Positions 27,099-36,047 are shown, counted from the stretch's first letter. The stretch is DNA of 64,000 nucleotides from Gammaproteobacteria bacterium (GCA_021772915.1 JAJFLB010000009.1:62001-126000); one strand, 5' to 3'. Program-made: numbers and translations. Notes: generated by a model from the letters alone, not told the origin.

Positions 27099-29756
27099 CT
27101 AGTCTCCAACCAGGGGTTTTGATGTGCCGGCGCGGCTGACCTGCCGGGGAGCCCCGACAGATTTGCTGGAGGCCATTGCCGGTGACACCTCAATGCTGCC
27201 CATAGCGTCGATGTGACGTTTCGGGTTCCAGGCATAGGCCCGAATCTCGCCAACCGGCTCCACCGGGTCATTTGGCACTCGCAGCTTGAATTTGCCCCGT
27301 CGTAACTTTGCTTGCCTGCTTTGGATCAGGTTGCCCAGGGTGTCTTGCAAGTCGATCACCACCTGGCCGCTGAAAGCGGCGTCCACTACCTTGCCCTTGA
27401 TCTCAATGTAATCGTTGCGCTGCTTGATGGTGAGATTGATATGGTGTCCCGGCAAGGCCAGACGCGCAGCTGGATCACCGAGAAGGTTGTAGGTTTCAAT
27501 CATCATCCGGCTCGATTGTGACTTTTGCTTCGCGCGCATCACGGCCTCGCCCATGGTTCCCGGCCGGGTCAGCTCGTTGAGCATGACCTGGCTGAAATTC
27601 TGAGTGGGTGAATTGCGCCAGGAAGCAGCCAGAATGCCTATTGCTCCACGGTCAGGCATACGCAGAAACTTTTCACCGATCGAATCGGCTGTTGGGTGAT
27701 CAAAGGGTGCCGAGTAACAGGTCATGCTCAACACAAACGGCAGTCGTGTGGTGGGGGTGAGCTGATCCAGATGATCCAGGGTAAAAAGGTCGTGGTTCTT
27801 GCGAAAATCGGGTGGGCCGGTACGCCAGATATAGCGTCCACCGTGACCCAGAAAATGGACGATTAACTGACCGTCGTTAAAGGCGTCTTGCAACTCCTCC
27901 TGATGCCTGACGTTGTCTTTTTCTTGTGCCGATGGATAGATTTTGGTACCGCTAAAGCCGTTCTCTCCCAGGGTTTGATCCAGCTGATTGCTGGTCCACT
28001 GGAAACCCGTTTGCTCGTTGGTTATCCACAACACCTTGCGTCGCCACGGCCCGACTTCAGACTGCTGGTGATAGTTTATTGTCTTGTTGACAATGGCGCT
28101 GACATCGAGCGGGTCGCTGACCGGAAATCTGCCGATGGCCAAATCAGGCAGATAATCATCGCCATCCACGGTCACAAAAACGTTATCACTGGCGGCATAG
28201 CCTTCGTAGGTGTCGACTTGCCAGGTCGGCATCAGGTTGCGATCGGCTGCGATCAGACTGTCCGCATACGCATCACTCCCGTTCTTGGCAAATTGGCTTT
28301 TCTCGTGTTGTCTGAAAGTCCAGTCGGCGTAGTTCCGGTCGTTCCCAACAGCGTTGTGTACCTCCCAACTGGCGTCACCGACCAGTAATACAAAGCGAGG
28401 CTTGGGTTGTTGCCAGTTGTGGTAGGCGTGACTGATGAATTCACGAATGGCAGTTGGTGCCAGTACACCTTCATTGAACTCGTCGTAGACATCCTCGATA
28501 TCGATAACCTGGACAGTCAGGCCCTGTTGCCGATGAAAATCGGCGAGTGGCTCGACGGCCTCACGCAAACGCCGATGGGTAAGCATCAGGTAGTCTGCCT
28601 GTTGATTGGTATTGCGCAGGTTTGACGGATTATCAGCAACCATGGCAACCGGCTGGTGAAAGACATCACCCACCACTGCCACGTAAGTCGAGGTGTCTTG
28701 AAGCGTCGCATAACGGTGCCAGAACTGATTGTCACGCTGATACGACTCAATGGGCTTCAGTTGTTGACCCGTCTCACCCACCAGCACCGGGGGCGTTTTA
28801 CTCTCACCAGACATTTGAAACCATCCTCCTTCCTGGTGCTTGACGTGCAGCTTGTGTTGACCGGCGGGTAGCAATCCTGTGTGGGGGTAGTTCACCTCCA
28901 CCCAATTCAGCAGGACAGCATCGGCCAGTGGATTCAAGCTGGATTCAGGGGTTCGTTCCGGAACGCCAAGTGACAGGCTATTGGGGCCGGCGTCATTGAG
29001 TACTTCGACAGGTATCGACTGGATATCAATTATGAATTCTTCCTGACCCTGCCACTCTCCAGAGCCTATCAGTTGGCCATTCAGAAACACCTCGACCCGG
29101 TGATCGGACATATCGGAGAGGATCCAAGTGGGTGGTGTAGACCACCCGCGTAACCCGATCCTGATCGTGGGTGAGGAATCGGTTTGTATTTGCTGTAAGT
29201 CCAGCGGGACCACAAACGGTTCAGGATCAATCGAGTTGAGTCTCGCCCAATACCAGACTTCGGGTTGCGGAGCATCGGCATGACCGGGAAAACGCACCCG
29301 CAGTTCGTCCTTCTCAAGGTGCGTCCAGGACCGCAGGACGGAAGCATCTTGATGACGCCCGCCCTGCAGTGCCGGGATGATCCGACTGGCCGGTTCTTCT
29401 GCCTGCGTGAGCCAGTAGGTATTGTATGGGCTGAACTCGTTGTAATAGGAGTTCGATCCGGCAAGGTGGTGGGCGTAAAACACCAGATCCCCCGGCGTGC
29501 TTGGCGTTATGCCCACCACTGAATAAGGTGTTGATTCGCCCCCGCTGGATAGCCGTAGCTGCTCCAGCTTTAAGGCAGCGCAGCCGAAAACTTCACGCAG
29601 ATCACCACCCGGGATACGATATATACCTGAGTTTGTGACCCTTACCTTAACCGATGGTGCATTTTCACACGGGCGCTCATCCGTTGTTGCGCCCAGTGCC
29701 TGGATGGTAAACAGACCACCCGACAACAATAAACCATAAGCAAGACGCTGAATCAT
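27099..29756 (-). CDS. C25 (gingipain/PorU-like) cysteine peptidase
   Basis: An 885-residue secreted protein with signal peptide (IQRLAYGLLLSGGLFTIQA). It has a PorU-like N-terminal region (VRVTNSGIYRIPGGDLREVFG), a jelly-roll-like stretch to about residue 370, then a Peptidase_C25 domain (about 385-765). Active-site segments are IVHFLGHGGRYIW with H638 and LSMTCYSAPFDHP with C680. PRFVLLVGDASW and DGDDYLPDLAIGRFPV are also characteristic. A C-terminal Ig-like domain covers about 765-860. C25 includes gingipains and PorU, the sortase of the type IX system. No T9SS core gene is in the window. The ATG at 29756 opens the signal peptide. It heads a five-gene operon. Confidence 0.88.
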   Translation of the reverse strand: MIQRLAYGLLLSGGLFTIQALGATTDERPCENAPSVKVRVTNSGIYRIPGGDLREVFGCAALKLEQLRLSSGGESTPYSVVGITPSTPGDLVFYAHHLAGSNSYYNEFSPYNTYWLTQAEEPASRIIPALQGGRHQDASVLRSWTHLEKDELRVRFPGHADAPQPEVWYWARLNSIDPEPFVVPLDLQQIQTDSSPTIRIGLRGWSTPPTWILSDMSDHRVEVFLNGQLIGSGEWQGQEEFIIDIQSIPVEVLNDAGPNSLSLGVPERTPESSLNPLADAVLLNWVEVNYPHTGLLPAGQHKLHVKHQEGGWFQMSGESKTPPVLVGETGQQLKPIESYQRDNQFWHRYATLQDTSTYVAVVGDVFHQPVAMVADNPSNLRNTNQQADYLMLTHRRLREAVEPLADFHRQQGLTVQVIDIEDVYDEFNEGVLAPTAIREFISHAYHNWQQPKPRFVLLVGDASWEVHNAVGNDRNYADWTFRQHEKSQFAKNGSDAYADSLIAADRNLMPTWQVDTYEGYAASDNVFVTVDGDDYLPDLAIGRFPVSDPLDVSAIVNKTINYHQQSEVGPWRRKVLWITNEQTGFQWTSNQLDQTLGENGFSGTKIYPSAQEKDNVRHQEELQDAFNDGQLIVHFLGHGGRYIWRTGPPDFRKNHDLFTLDHLDQLTPTTRLPFVLSMTCYSAPFDHPTADSIGEKFLRMPDRGAIGILAASWRNSPTQNFSQVMLNELTRPGTMGEAVMRAKQKSQSSRMMIETYNLLGDPAARLALPGHHINLTIKQRNDYIEIKGKVVDAAFSGQVVIDLQDTLGNLIQSRQAKLRRGKFKLRVPNDPVEPVGEIRAYAWNPKRHIDAMGSIEVSPAMASSKSVGAPRQVSRAGTSKPLVGD

Positions 29757-30026
29757 GTAGTTTGCTACCAAGGACCCAAAAAGAGCCCATTGTAGCCGAG
29801 AATCTGTGCAACCTGAAAGAGCGGTAATCCGTTGCGAACATTACACAAAAATGGTTGCGTTACATGCTTGCCACTTCCTCAGCCGTTGCGTCGTCGGGAT
29901 AAACACTCCGCAGCCGGTACCGGGAGTCCAACATGCCGCCGGTATTGATAATCGACAGATTCCTGACGTTTGTTTATACTTTCCTCTGTGTTGCGCAGGG
30001 GCGCTTTTCGATTTTGGAGCATTAGT
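29757..30026. promoter_or_regulatory. Divergent promoter region of the C25 / UbiA locus
   Basis: This 270-base intergenic region separates the start of the C25 operon (minus) from the start of the secreted repeat protein (plus) and must hold both promoters. An A/T-rich stretch (TTGTTTATACTTTCCTCTGTG near 29969) lies close upstream of the plus-strand gene, and a GGAG at 30016-30019 precedes its ATG. I see no convincing operator palindrome. Confidence 0.5.
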
Positions 30027-30884
30027 ATGAAGTTTGGGAAACAAACAATAGTTGTTGGGTTAATTGCCGTTTTCTCGTATGCCGGACCGCTGAATGCGGG
30101 CAACATGCAGGCTTATTTCCAGCCCCCCGTCGGAGGCGGAACGCTCGACGATATCAATGCAGCCACCGCCGCCACCACTGTGCCACCGGCCTACACTACT
30201 TGCGCTACTCCGCCACCGACAAACAAAGTTTTTGGGGTTGGTTTCACCTCGGGTCTGGCCTACAACGGTGCCGGTGTGCTGTATGGACTGAATTGGTCGG
30301 GGGGTGCCGCCGGCTCACCGATTTTTTTGCACACCTTTTCAGCCGGTCCCTGCGCAACCGGCACCAATGTGGGTGCCGTTGCGGTCGGCCCGGTTAATCT
30401 CGAAAGTCTGGCCTTTTGCGCCATCGATGGATTGTTTTACAGTGTTGACTGGGACGCCACGCCACCACACCAGGGTCAACTGTTGAGCATCGTCGCGGCG
30501 ACCGGTATCGGTACACTGATCGGCGGACACCTGACCTTTGATCGGCGTGTCGTCGGTATGGTCTGTGACGCAACCGGGCAGTTGTGGGCGGTGACTTCCG
30601 GTTTTGCTACAAAGGGTTCTGAGTTACTCAAGATCAACCGCACAACGGGTGTTGAAACGCCGGTGGGGTCATTGGGTCTGGCGCCCAATGAGGTAGAAAG
30701 TCTGGCCGCAGAACCGGGTGATACCACCAAATTGTTCGCAGCAGGCAAAGGCCTCCATGAGATCAACAAGACAACCGGCGCTGCGGGGCCCAAGATCGGT
30801 GCTGCAACTTACGCCCAGTACTGGGCCATGGCAGGGACGGCGACCGCTACCCCGGTAGAACTACTTGAATTCTCAGTAGACTAG
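30027..30884 (+). CDS. Secreted repeat (propeller-like) protein ending in PVELLEFSVD
   Basis: A 285-residue secreted protein with signal peptide KFGKQTIVVGLIAVFSYAG (cleavage near NAG). Repeated blade-like segments follow (GVGFTSGLAYNGAGVLYGLN, LESLAFCAIDGLFYSVDW, GMVCDATGQLWAVTSG, VESLAAEPGDTTKLFAAG), suggesting a small beta-propeller of the kind seen in surface proteins. It ends TPVELLEFSVD with nothing after the motif, matching the metalloprotease tail. The start is the ATG with GGAG seven bases upstream. The UbiA-family gene begins 14 bases after its stop, so this cargo-like protein and a lipid-sugar enzyme share an operon. Function unknown; a surface or matrix protein is likely. Confidence 0.78.
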   Translation: MKFGKQTIVVGLIAVFSYAGPLNAGNMQAYFQPPVGGGTLDDINAATAATTVPPAYTTCATPPPTNKVFGVGFTSGLAYNGAGVLYGLNWSGGAAGSPIFLHTFSAGPCATGTNVGAVAVGPVNLESLAFCAIDGLFYSVDWDATPPHQGQLLSIVAATGIGTLIGGHLTFDRRVVGMVCDATGQLWAVTSGFATKGSELLKINRTTGVETPVGSLGLAPNEVESLAAEPGDTTKLFAAGKGLHEINKTTGAAGPKIGAATYAQYWAMAGTATATPVELLEFSVD

Positions 30885-30898
30885 CAGGCAACAGCAGG

Positions 30899-31846
30899 GT
30901 GAAATCACCCGTTCGAACCGCAGATATCGCGACGGATCAGAGGCTGAGTTCAAATCTACGCACCGGACCGATCGTCTGGTTGGTAGAGCTCCGCGTGCAT
31001 CATTGGGTAAAGAACACTTTGGTGTTCCTGCCGCTCGCCTTGACGCCCCAGTTACTTTCCTCCCAAACCGTGATGCAATGTTTGTTGGGTTTCCTTGCCC
31101 TCAGCCTTGTCTGTTCGGGAACCTACGTGTTGAACGACTTGCTCGACCGCGAGGCTGATCAGCACCACAAGTCCAAATCCCAACGCCCTCTGGCCAGCGG
31201 CCGCATTACGACATCAGCAGCAGCGCTGGGCGCTGTCGGCCTGTGTATCTTTGGATTGGCATGGGCCGTTACCATCAATGGTGTATTCGCGGCGTTTCTA
31301 GCCGGTTACATGCTCCTATCCCTGATCTATTCCTATTACCTCAAAACCCTGGTGTTACTGGACCTGGTTACGCTGGCAAGTATGTATACCTTGCGCATGG
31401 CGATGGGTGTCGCTTTGATCGGTGGCGCGTTTAAACCGTGGTTGCCGGTATTCGTTTTTCTGTTTTTTGGTGGTCTGTCTGCGGTTAAGCGAACGACAGA
31501 ACTGGTGAAAAGGACCAGGCGTGACGACCACTCAGATAATCGACGCGGTTACCAGGAAGAGGATCTTCCTCTGCTGATTGCCCTGGGTATAAGTTTCAGT
31601 GTTGGTGCGTTGATCGTGCTGGGTATGTTCCTTTCCGTGGTGGCGGTGCCTGAGCTGGTCTATCGCTCACCACAACGGCTTTGGTTTGCGCTCTCCTTGC
31701 TGCTCGTGTGGACCTTGCGGTTTTGGGTGCTCTCGGTACGTGGCACCTTACCGGATGATCCGGTCTTGTATTCCCTGAAGGACCAGTTTTCACTTATTGT
31801 GGGTATTTTGTTGTGCTTGTCCATACTTGCCACTCATCTCCCATGA
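30899..31846 (+). CDS. UbiA-family prenyltransferase, DPPR-synthase-like
   Basis: A 315-residue integral membrane prenyltransferase. The first metal motif is VLNDLLDREADQHHKSKSQR (N79, D80, D83, D87 of the NDxxDxxxD type), followed by PLASGRI. The second region, around YSYYLKTLVLLDLVTLASMYTLR, and the loop ending RRGYQEEDLPLL resemble decaprenyl-phosphate phosphoribose (DPPR) synthase rather than quinone UbiA. DPPR synthase joins phosphoribosyl pyrophosphate to polyprenyl phosphate, the step before DprE1/DprE2. Having all three activities within 9 kb is the main support for that reading. The start is a GTG preceded by AGCAGG. It follows the FSVD-tailed protein by 14 bases and precedes DsbB by 52. 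Confidence 0.85.
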   Translation: MKSPVRTADIATDQRLSSNLRTGPIVWLVELRVHHWVKNTLVFLPLALTPQLLSSQTVMQCLLGFLALSLVCSGTYVLNDLLDREADQHHKSKSQRPLASGRITTSAAALGAVGLCIFGLAWAVTINGVFAAFLAGYMLLSLIYSYYLKTLVLLDLVTLASMYTLRMAMGVALIGGAFKPWLPVFVFLFFGGLSAVKRTTELVKRTRRDDHSDNRRGYQEEDLPLLIALGISFSVGALIVLGMFLSVVAVPELVYRSPQRLWFALSLLLVWTLRFWVLSVRGTLPDDPVLYSLKDQFSLIVGILLCLSILATHLP

Positions 31847-31898
31847 GTTCACCTGCTGCATAGTCACGGGAATTCTGTCTTCTAACAGGAACAGGTCA

Positions 31899-32333
31899 GT
31901 GAACAGTCCCCAGAAAACTCAACCTGGCTGGCCCTTGCTTTTTGCCACCTGGATCGTGGTCGCTGTCGCGACCTTGGGCAGCCTTTTTTCCAGTGAGGTA
32001 ATGGATATTCCTGTATGTGTTCTTTGTTGGTATCAACGCATCGCCATGTATCCCCTGGTACTGGTTCTGGCGATTGGATTGTTTCCGTATGATCCCAAGG
32101 TGGTACGGATTGCGGGAGCGTTGGCGGCTTTGGGGTGGGTCATTGCGTTATACCATGTCTTGCTGGTAGCCGGGATCATCCCTGAAGCTGCCCAGCCTTG
32201 TGTACAGGGCATCCCCTGTTCGGAGACCCACATCTCTTTATTTGGGTTTTTGAATTTACCAACGCTTTCTTTGTTGACGTTTACGCTGGTCTGTATTTTG
32301 TTGCTTTATACACATAGGATTGAATCATCATGA
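31899..32333 (+). CDS. DsbB/BdbC-like disulfide-forming membrane protein
   Basis: A 144-residue four-helix membrane protein that reoxidises a DsbA-type partner using quinone. Two redox pairs are visible: CVLC (C40, C43) after the first helix and CVQGIPC (C101, C107) in the second periplasmic loop. The short length and spacing fit the BdbC/DsbI branch. The GTG start has an AGGA eight bases upstream; the frame extends further upstream without a good start. It overlaps the DsbA-like gene by four bases (ATGA). Its place in this operon suggests a dedicated oxidative-folding pair for exported proteins of the locus, several of which have cysteines. Confidence 0.9.
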   Translation: MNSPQKTQPGWPLLFATWIVVAVATLGSLFSSEVMDIPVCVLCWYQRIAMYPLVLVLAIGLFPYDPKVVRIAGALAALGWVIALYHVLLVAGIIPEAAQPCVQGIPCSETHISLFGFLNLPTLSLLTFTLVCILLLYTHRIESS

Positions 32334-32980
32334 GCAGGAAAACACTATTTGTTTCCGTCGCCGGGCTGGTCTTGGTCGGCTTTGTTGTTGCCACGGTACT
32401 ATTCCAAAATAACCAGGCCACACAGCGGGGATCATCGGGGGGTCAAAACCAGGGAGTGGTGGAACGGGCAGGGGCTCCCGTCAAGGGCGCCGAAGATGCC
32501 AGGGTCACCATTGTCGAATTTTTTGACCCGGCTTGCGGTACTTGTCGGGATTTCTATCCCCTGGTGAAACAGTTGATTGACCGGTATCCGGGGAAAGTCA
32601 GGCTGATGGTGCGCTACGCACCACTCCACACGGGTTCGGACCAGGTTGTAAAAATGCTGGAGGCGGCCCATCAGCAGGGTAAGTTTTGGCAGGCCCTGGA
32701 GCTGTTATTCGACAGCCAGCATCGTTGGGTCGCCAACCACGTGTCTCAACCCATGCGGGCCAGGGGCATATTGAACGGCATGGCAATGGACCACAAGAAA
32801 CTGATGGTTGATATGAATGGTCCCGCCGTTGCGGGCGTGGTTCAGCAGGATGTGAGGGATGGCAAAACCCTTAAAGTCCGGGCCACACCGGAGTTCTTTG
32901 TCAATGGTCGTCCCTTGCCCAGCTTTGGTTACAAGCAACTGCGCGAGCTGGTAGCTGACGCCGTGGACAAAGCATACTGA
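32330..32980 (+). CDS. DsbA-like thiol:disulfide oxidoreductase
   Basis: A 216-residue membrane-anchored thioredoxin-fold protein. After the N-terminal helix (LFVSVAGLVLVGFVVATVLF) and a linker, the catalytic site is FFDPACGTCRDFYP (C69, C72), with the cis-proline loop RATPEFFVNGRPLP. The inserted helical domain has DsbA_2/BdbD-like size. It oxidises cysteines of exported proteins and is recycled by the overlapping DsbB-like gene. It is the last gene before the palindromic element copy 1. Confidence 0.9.
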   Translation: MSRKTLFVSVAGLVLVGFVVATVLFQNNQATQRGSSGGQNQGVVERAGAPVKGAEDARVTIVEFFDPACGTCRDFYPLVKQLIDRYPGKVRLMVRYAPLHTGSDQVVKMLEAAHQQGKFWQALELLFDSQHRWVANHVSQPMRARGILNGMAMDHKKLMVDMNGPAVAGVVQQDVRDGKTLKVRATPEFFVNGRPLPSFGYKQLRELVADAVDKAY

Positions 32981-33002
32981 CAATCACCCTTGTGGGCGGG
33001 AA

Positions 33003-33295
33003 CTAGTACTCCTTCAAGGTGATATTGCCGTGTTCAGCGAGTTGGGAAGTGGTTGACCGTAAGAGGCGCTTCGCGGGTAATGGCCCGGTCCTTGCCAAGA
33101 AGCGCACCAAGAGTAGGCGCCTTCAGCCGACGCCACGGACGACGGCTTCCCGGCTCGCCCGAAGGGAGCTAAGCAGATGATCCAATACGGCGTTACAGCC
33201 CTTAACAAGGACCAGCCATTGTCTGCGGACTGTGCCTTGTCTTGGATCATCTGCTTAGCTCTGAACATGGCAATATCACCTTGAAGGGGCACTAG
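33003..33295. repeat. 293-bp palindromic element, copy 1
   Basis: The element is bounded by CTAG at each end. Its terminal inverted repeats of about 33 bp begin AGTACTCCTTCAAGGTGATA and pair with TATCACCTTGAAGGGGCACT, with three mismatches over the full arms. Inside are further stems: AGCTAAGCAGATGATCCAA (33167-33185) is perfectly complementary to 33242-33260, and GGTCCTTG near 33110 pairs with CAAGGACC near 33212. It has no coding capacity. It aligns end to end with the 52194-52486 element read in reverse and has the same length. It fills the gap between the dsbA-like gene and the fused transporter/synthase gene. Confidence 0.9.
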
Positions 33296-33321
33296 GTATA
33301 CCCGATGGAGTCATATTCCCG

Positions 33322-36012
33322 TTGAAAACGAACCAACAGCAAACACAGACGCCGCGCATTGCGCTTGTCCTGTTGTTGTTTTTTACTTCCGGCGTCCTGG
33401 CGCTGACCTACGAAGTCGTTTGGACCCGTATGATGGTGAGTGTGTTCGGGTCGACCGCAGTTGCGGTTGGAACCGTGTTGGCTGCGTTTATGGCGGGTTT
33501 GGCCATAGGCGGTTGGCAGATTGGTAAATTTGCCGACAAAAGCCGACATTGTTTACGGCTTTATGCCTGGCTCGAACTCAGCATTGCCCTGGTCGCACTT
33601 GCTTCTCATCTGGTTTTAAGCCAGATAGGTCCTGCGCACACGGTCATCTACGAACTTGTTAGTTCGTCCGCTGCCAGTTTTGGTTTCGTCCGCTTTGTGC
33701 TGGCATTTGCACTTGTCATGTTACCCACCCTGCTGATGGGGGCAACGTTACCCGTACTAAGCCGATTTCTGCTGGGCAGGACGAACACGGTGGGGATCAA
33801 TCTCAGTACGCTATACGCGGTCAATACATTGGGCGCAGTGGTAGGTGTGCTGATTACCGGGTTTTTCCTGATCGGCAGATACGGCGTCCATGTTCCGGTC
33901 TACGGTGCGGTGATGGGTAACCTGATGGTCGGGGTCATCGCCTGGATTGCATCCTTTCGCATACCAGCGACATTGTCCGGCAAACTGTCGGCCCCAAAGG
34001 ATTTGGACGAAGTCGTTGCCAGTAAGATTGGCCCCCCCGGCCCCGTCACCACCAGGATTATCCTGCTGGGATTGGGGTTATCCGGTTTCACTTCCTTTGC
34101 TTATGAGATTTACTGGACAAGATCGCTAGTTTTTGTGCTTGGAAACTCAACCTATGCACTCACAACCATGTTGAGTTCCTTTCTAACCGGTATAGCGCTG
34201 GGCGGCTATCTGATCCGATTCCTGTTGCGAAGAAGCGTAGATAGATGTGTCATTTTTGGCTGGGTCCAGGTGCTGCTCGGTACCTTTTCAGCACTGGCAT
34301 TACCGCTGTTGTTTTTGGTTTCAGACACCCGCTCCCTGAACCAATATCTGGTGGACACGGCGGGCCAGATTTTCCCACTTGTCTTTGCTGGCTTTGGTGT
34401 GGCCTTCCTGGTCATGCTGATTCCCGCCATGCTCATTGGGGCGACCTTCCCGCTGGTGGGGCAAATATGTGTCAAAGATCCACAACATGCCGGCGCATCG
34501 GTGGGTAGGGTCTACGCCGTCAACACGTTTGGAAACGTGTTGGGAGCGCTGGCGCCTGGATTTATCCTGCTCAACTGGCTGGGCATTCAAAAGGGAATAC
34601 TGGCCATGGCGGCGCTCAATGCGGGCTTGGGTTTTGTTATTCTGTTCTTACGGCTGACACCCCGGTCAAGACATCCGGCCTGGCGGTTGGTTTTGCCCAC
34701 GTTGCTGGTTCTGTCAGCGTTCACCATGAGTCGCGCGCCGCTTGATTTTCAGTTTCCATCGGAAGGCGAAACCAGTAATCAGCAAACACTTTTCTATCGT
34801 GAGGGCCCGTCAGCGACGACCAAGGTGTTTTGGGACCCCGCAAAGCAAGAAAAGCACATGAGTGTGGACGGCATCGTCATTGGCGGCACCGGGATGGTCG
34901 AGTTCAAGCAGCTGCTACTGGCACATTTGCCAAAGCTGCTGCTGCAGGACGTTGCCACTGAGCTTTCCATCGGTGTGGGTTCGGGTATCCTCCTGGGTGA
35001 AAGCTTTCGTCACCCCAGGGTAGAGAACATCACCGGGGTGGAGATCGAACCCGGTGTAGTCGAGGGTGCCGACTGGTTTTCTGAAGAAAACCATCGTGTC
35101 CTGCAACACCCGGGCCTGGAAATTGTAAATGATGATATCGGTAACTTTCTGCGTACGACATCAAAAACCTACCAGGTCATTACGGCAGATGAAAAGACCG
35201 CTGATGAATATGCATCCAATGGATTTTCATACTCCCTCGAATATTATGAACTTCTGAACCGGCACCTGGCACCCGGCGGCCTGGTTGCGCAGTGGATTCC
35301 GACAACATTGCCACCCGAACAGTATCAAATGATCCTTAGAACGTTTTCCGACAGCTTTGCCCATGTACAACTATGGTACTTTTTACCTGCGCGCAAGAGA
35401 GGGCCCTTCAATTCCATTTTAATTGGTTCCAAACAGGCCATTCCGATTAGCATCAATCACATGAGTCGGCAGTTTGCAGAAAACCACCAGGCATACCAAA
35501 GCCTCGCACCGTATGGTCTAAGCTCGGCCGAGGCCGTTGTGCCACATTTTGTGGCCGATGAAAAACATATTCGGGAAGCGGTCAGCACAGCCGTTGTTAA
35601 CAGCCTTGATTACCCCCGTTATGAGTTTTATTACCCGTGGGACTACAAGACTGAAGAGCAAAACAAGTTTGTTTCAAATCACCAGTTTATTATTGAGCTC
35701 AAACGAAAGGCGTATGCGGGATACCTGGCAGCGCTTGTGGCGGATAGTCCGGAGAGTGCCCGGCTCGGCTTGACACTTACTGCAGAAGATATCTTTCTCG
35801 TGGGGTTTGAAAAATTTCTGCTGGGGTTGTCGCTAACTGAGACTTATCGCATTTTCGACTATGTGCTTTCGCTGGCACCCTGGAATGAGAGTCTCAGATC
35901 CCGTATTTACGTTATATATGCTCATATCGCGGCCAGTGGTGGCAGCCCAATGGAGCGGACACAACGAATGAAGCGAGCAGACTCTTTGTATGAGGAAGCA
36001 CCAGGACCCTAA
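33322..36012 (+). CDS. Fused membrane transporter-like / spermidine-synthase-like protein
   Basis: An 896-residue protein. The N-terminal half (to about residue 460) has about 12 hydrophobic helices of the MFS-like module found in fused spermidine synthases; FTSGVLALTYEVVWTRMM and YEIYWTRSLVFVLGNSTYAL are two repeat halves. The C-terminal half has a Rossmann-like aminopropyltransferase domain: IGVGSGILLGESFRHPRV, GVEIEPGVVEGADWF, EIVNDDIGNFLR and YQVITADEK. The usual catalytic DxxD region is modified, so true spermidine synthesis is doubtful. A TTG start is inferred, with a GGAG 11 bases upstream. The end of the palindromic element lies 26 bases before it. Function unknown. Confidence 0.82.
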   Translation: MKTNQQQTQTPRIALVLLLFFTSGVLALTYEVVWTRMMVSVFGSTAVAVGTVLAAFMAGLAIGGWQIGKFADKSRHCLRLYAWLELSIALVALASHLVLSQIGPAHTVIYELVSSSAASFGFVRFVLAFALVMLPTLLMGATLPVLSRFLLGRTNTVGINLSTLYAVNTLGAVVGVLITGFFLIGRYGVHVPVYGAVMGNLMVGVIAWIASFRIPATLSGKLSAPKDLDEVVASKIGPPGPVTTRIILLGLGLSGFTSFAYEIYWTRSLVFVLGNSTYALTTMLSSFLTGIALGGYLIRFLLRRSVDRCVIFGWVQVLLGTFSALALPLLFLVSDTRSLNQYLVDTAGQIFPLVFAGFGVAFLVMLIPAMLIGATFPLVGQICVKDPQHAGASVGRVYAVNTFGNVLGALAPGFILLNWLGIQKGILAMAALNAGLGFVILFLRLTPRSRHPAWRLVLPTLLVLSAFTMSRAPLDFQFPSEGETSNQQTLFYREGPSATTKVFWDPAKQEKHMSVDGIVIGGTGMVEFKQLLLAHLPKLLLQDVATELSIGVGSGILLGESFRHPRVENITGVEIEPGVVEGADWFSEENHRVLQHPGLEIVNDDIGNFLRTTSKTYQVITADEKTADEYASNGFSYSLEYYELLNRHLAPGGLVAQWIPTTLPPEQYQMILRTFSDSFAHVQLWYFLPARKRGPFNSILIGSKQAIPISINHMSRQFAENHQAYQSLAPYGLSSAEAVVPHFVADEKHIREAVSTAVVNSLDYPRYEFYYPWDYKTEEQNKFVSNHQFIIELKRKAYAGYLAALVADSPESARLGLTLTAEDIFLVGFEKFLLGLSLTETYRIFDYVLSLAPWNESLRSRIYVIYAHIAASGGSPMERTQRMKRADSLYEEAPGP

Positions 36013-36047
36013 AGTCAGCCACGACCGATTACTCTGAGGAGCACAAA

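Noticed and set aside
23372-29756. Complete type IX secretion system
   Set aside because: Only a C25 peptidase is present; no PorK/L/M/N, SprA or PorV homologue is in the window, and the tagged proteins lack a full C-terminal domain.
22144-30884. Exosortase, rhombosortase or LPXTG-sortase cargo
   Set aside because: The FSVD tails lack the transmembrane helix and basic end needed by those systems, and no such sortase gene is present.
33003-33295. The 293-bp element as an intact insertion sequence
   Set aside because: It has terminal inverted repeats but no transposase frame; at best it is a non-autonomous element.
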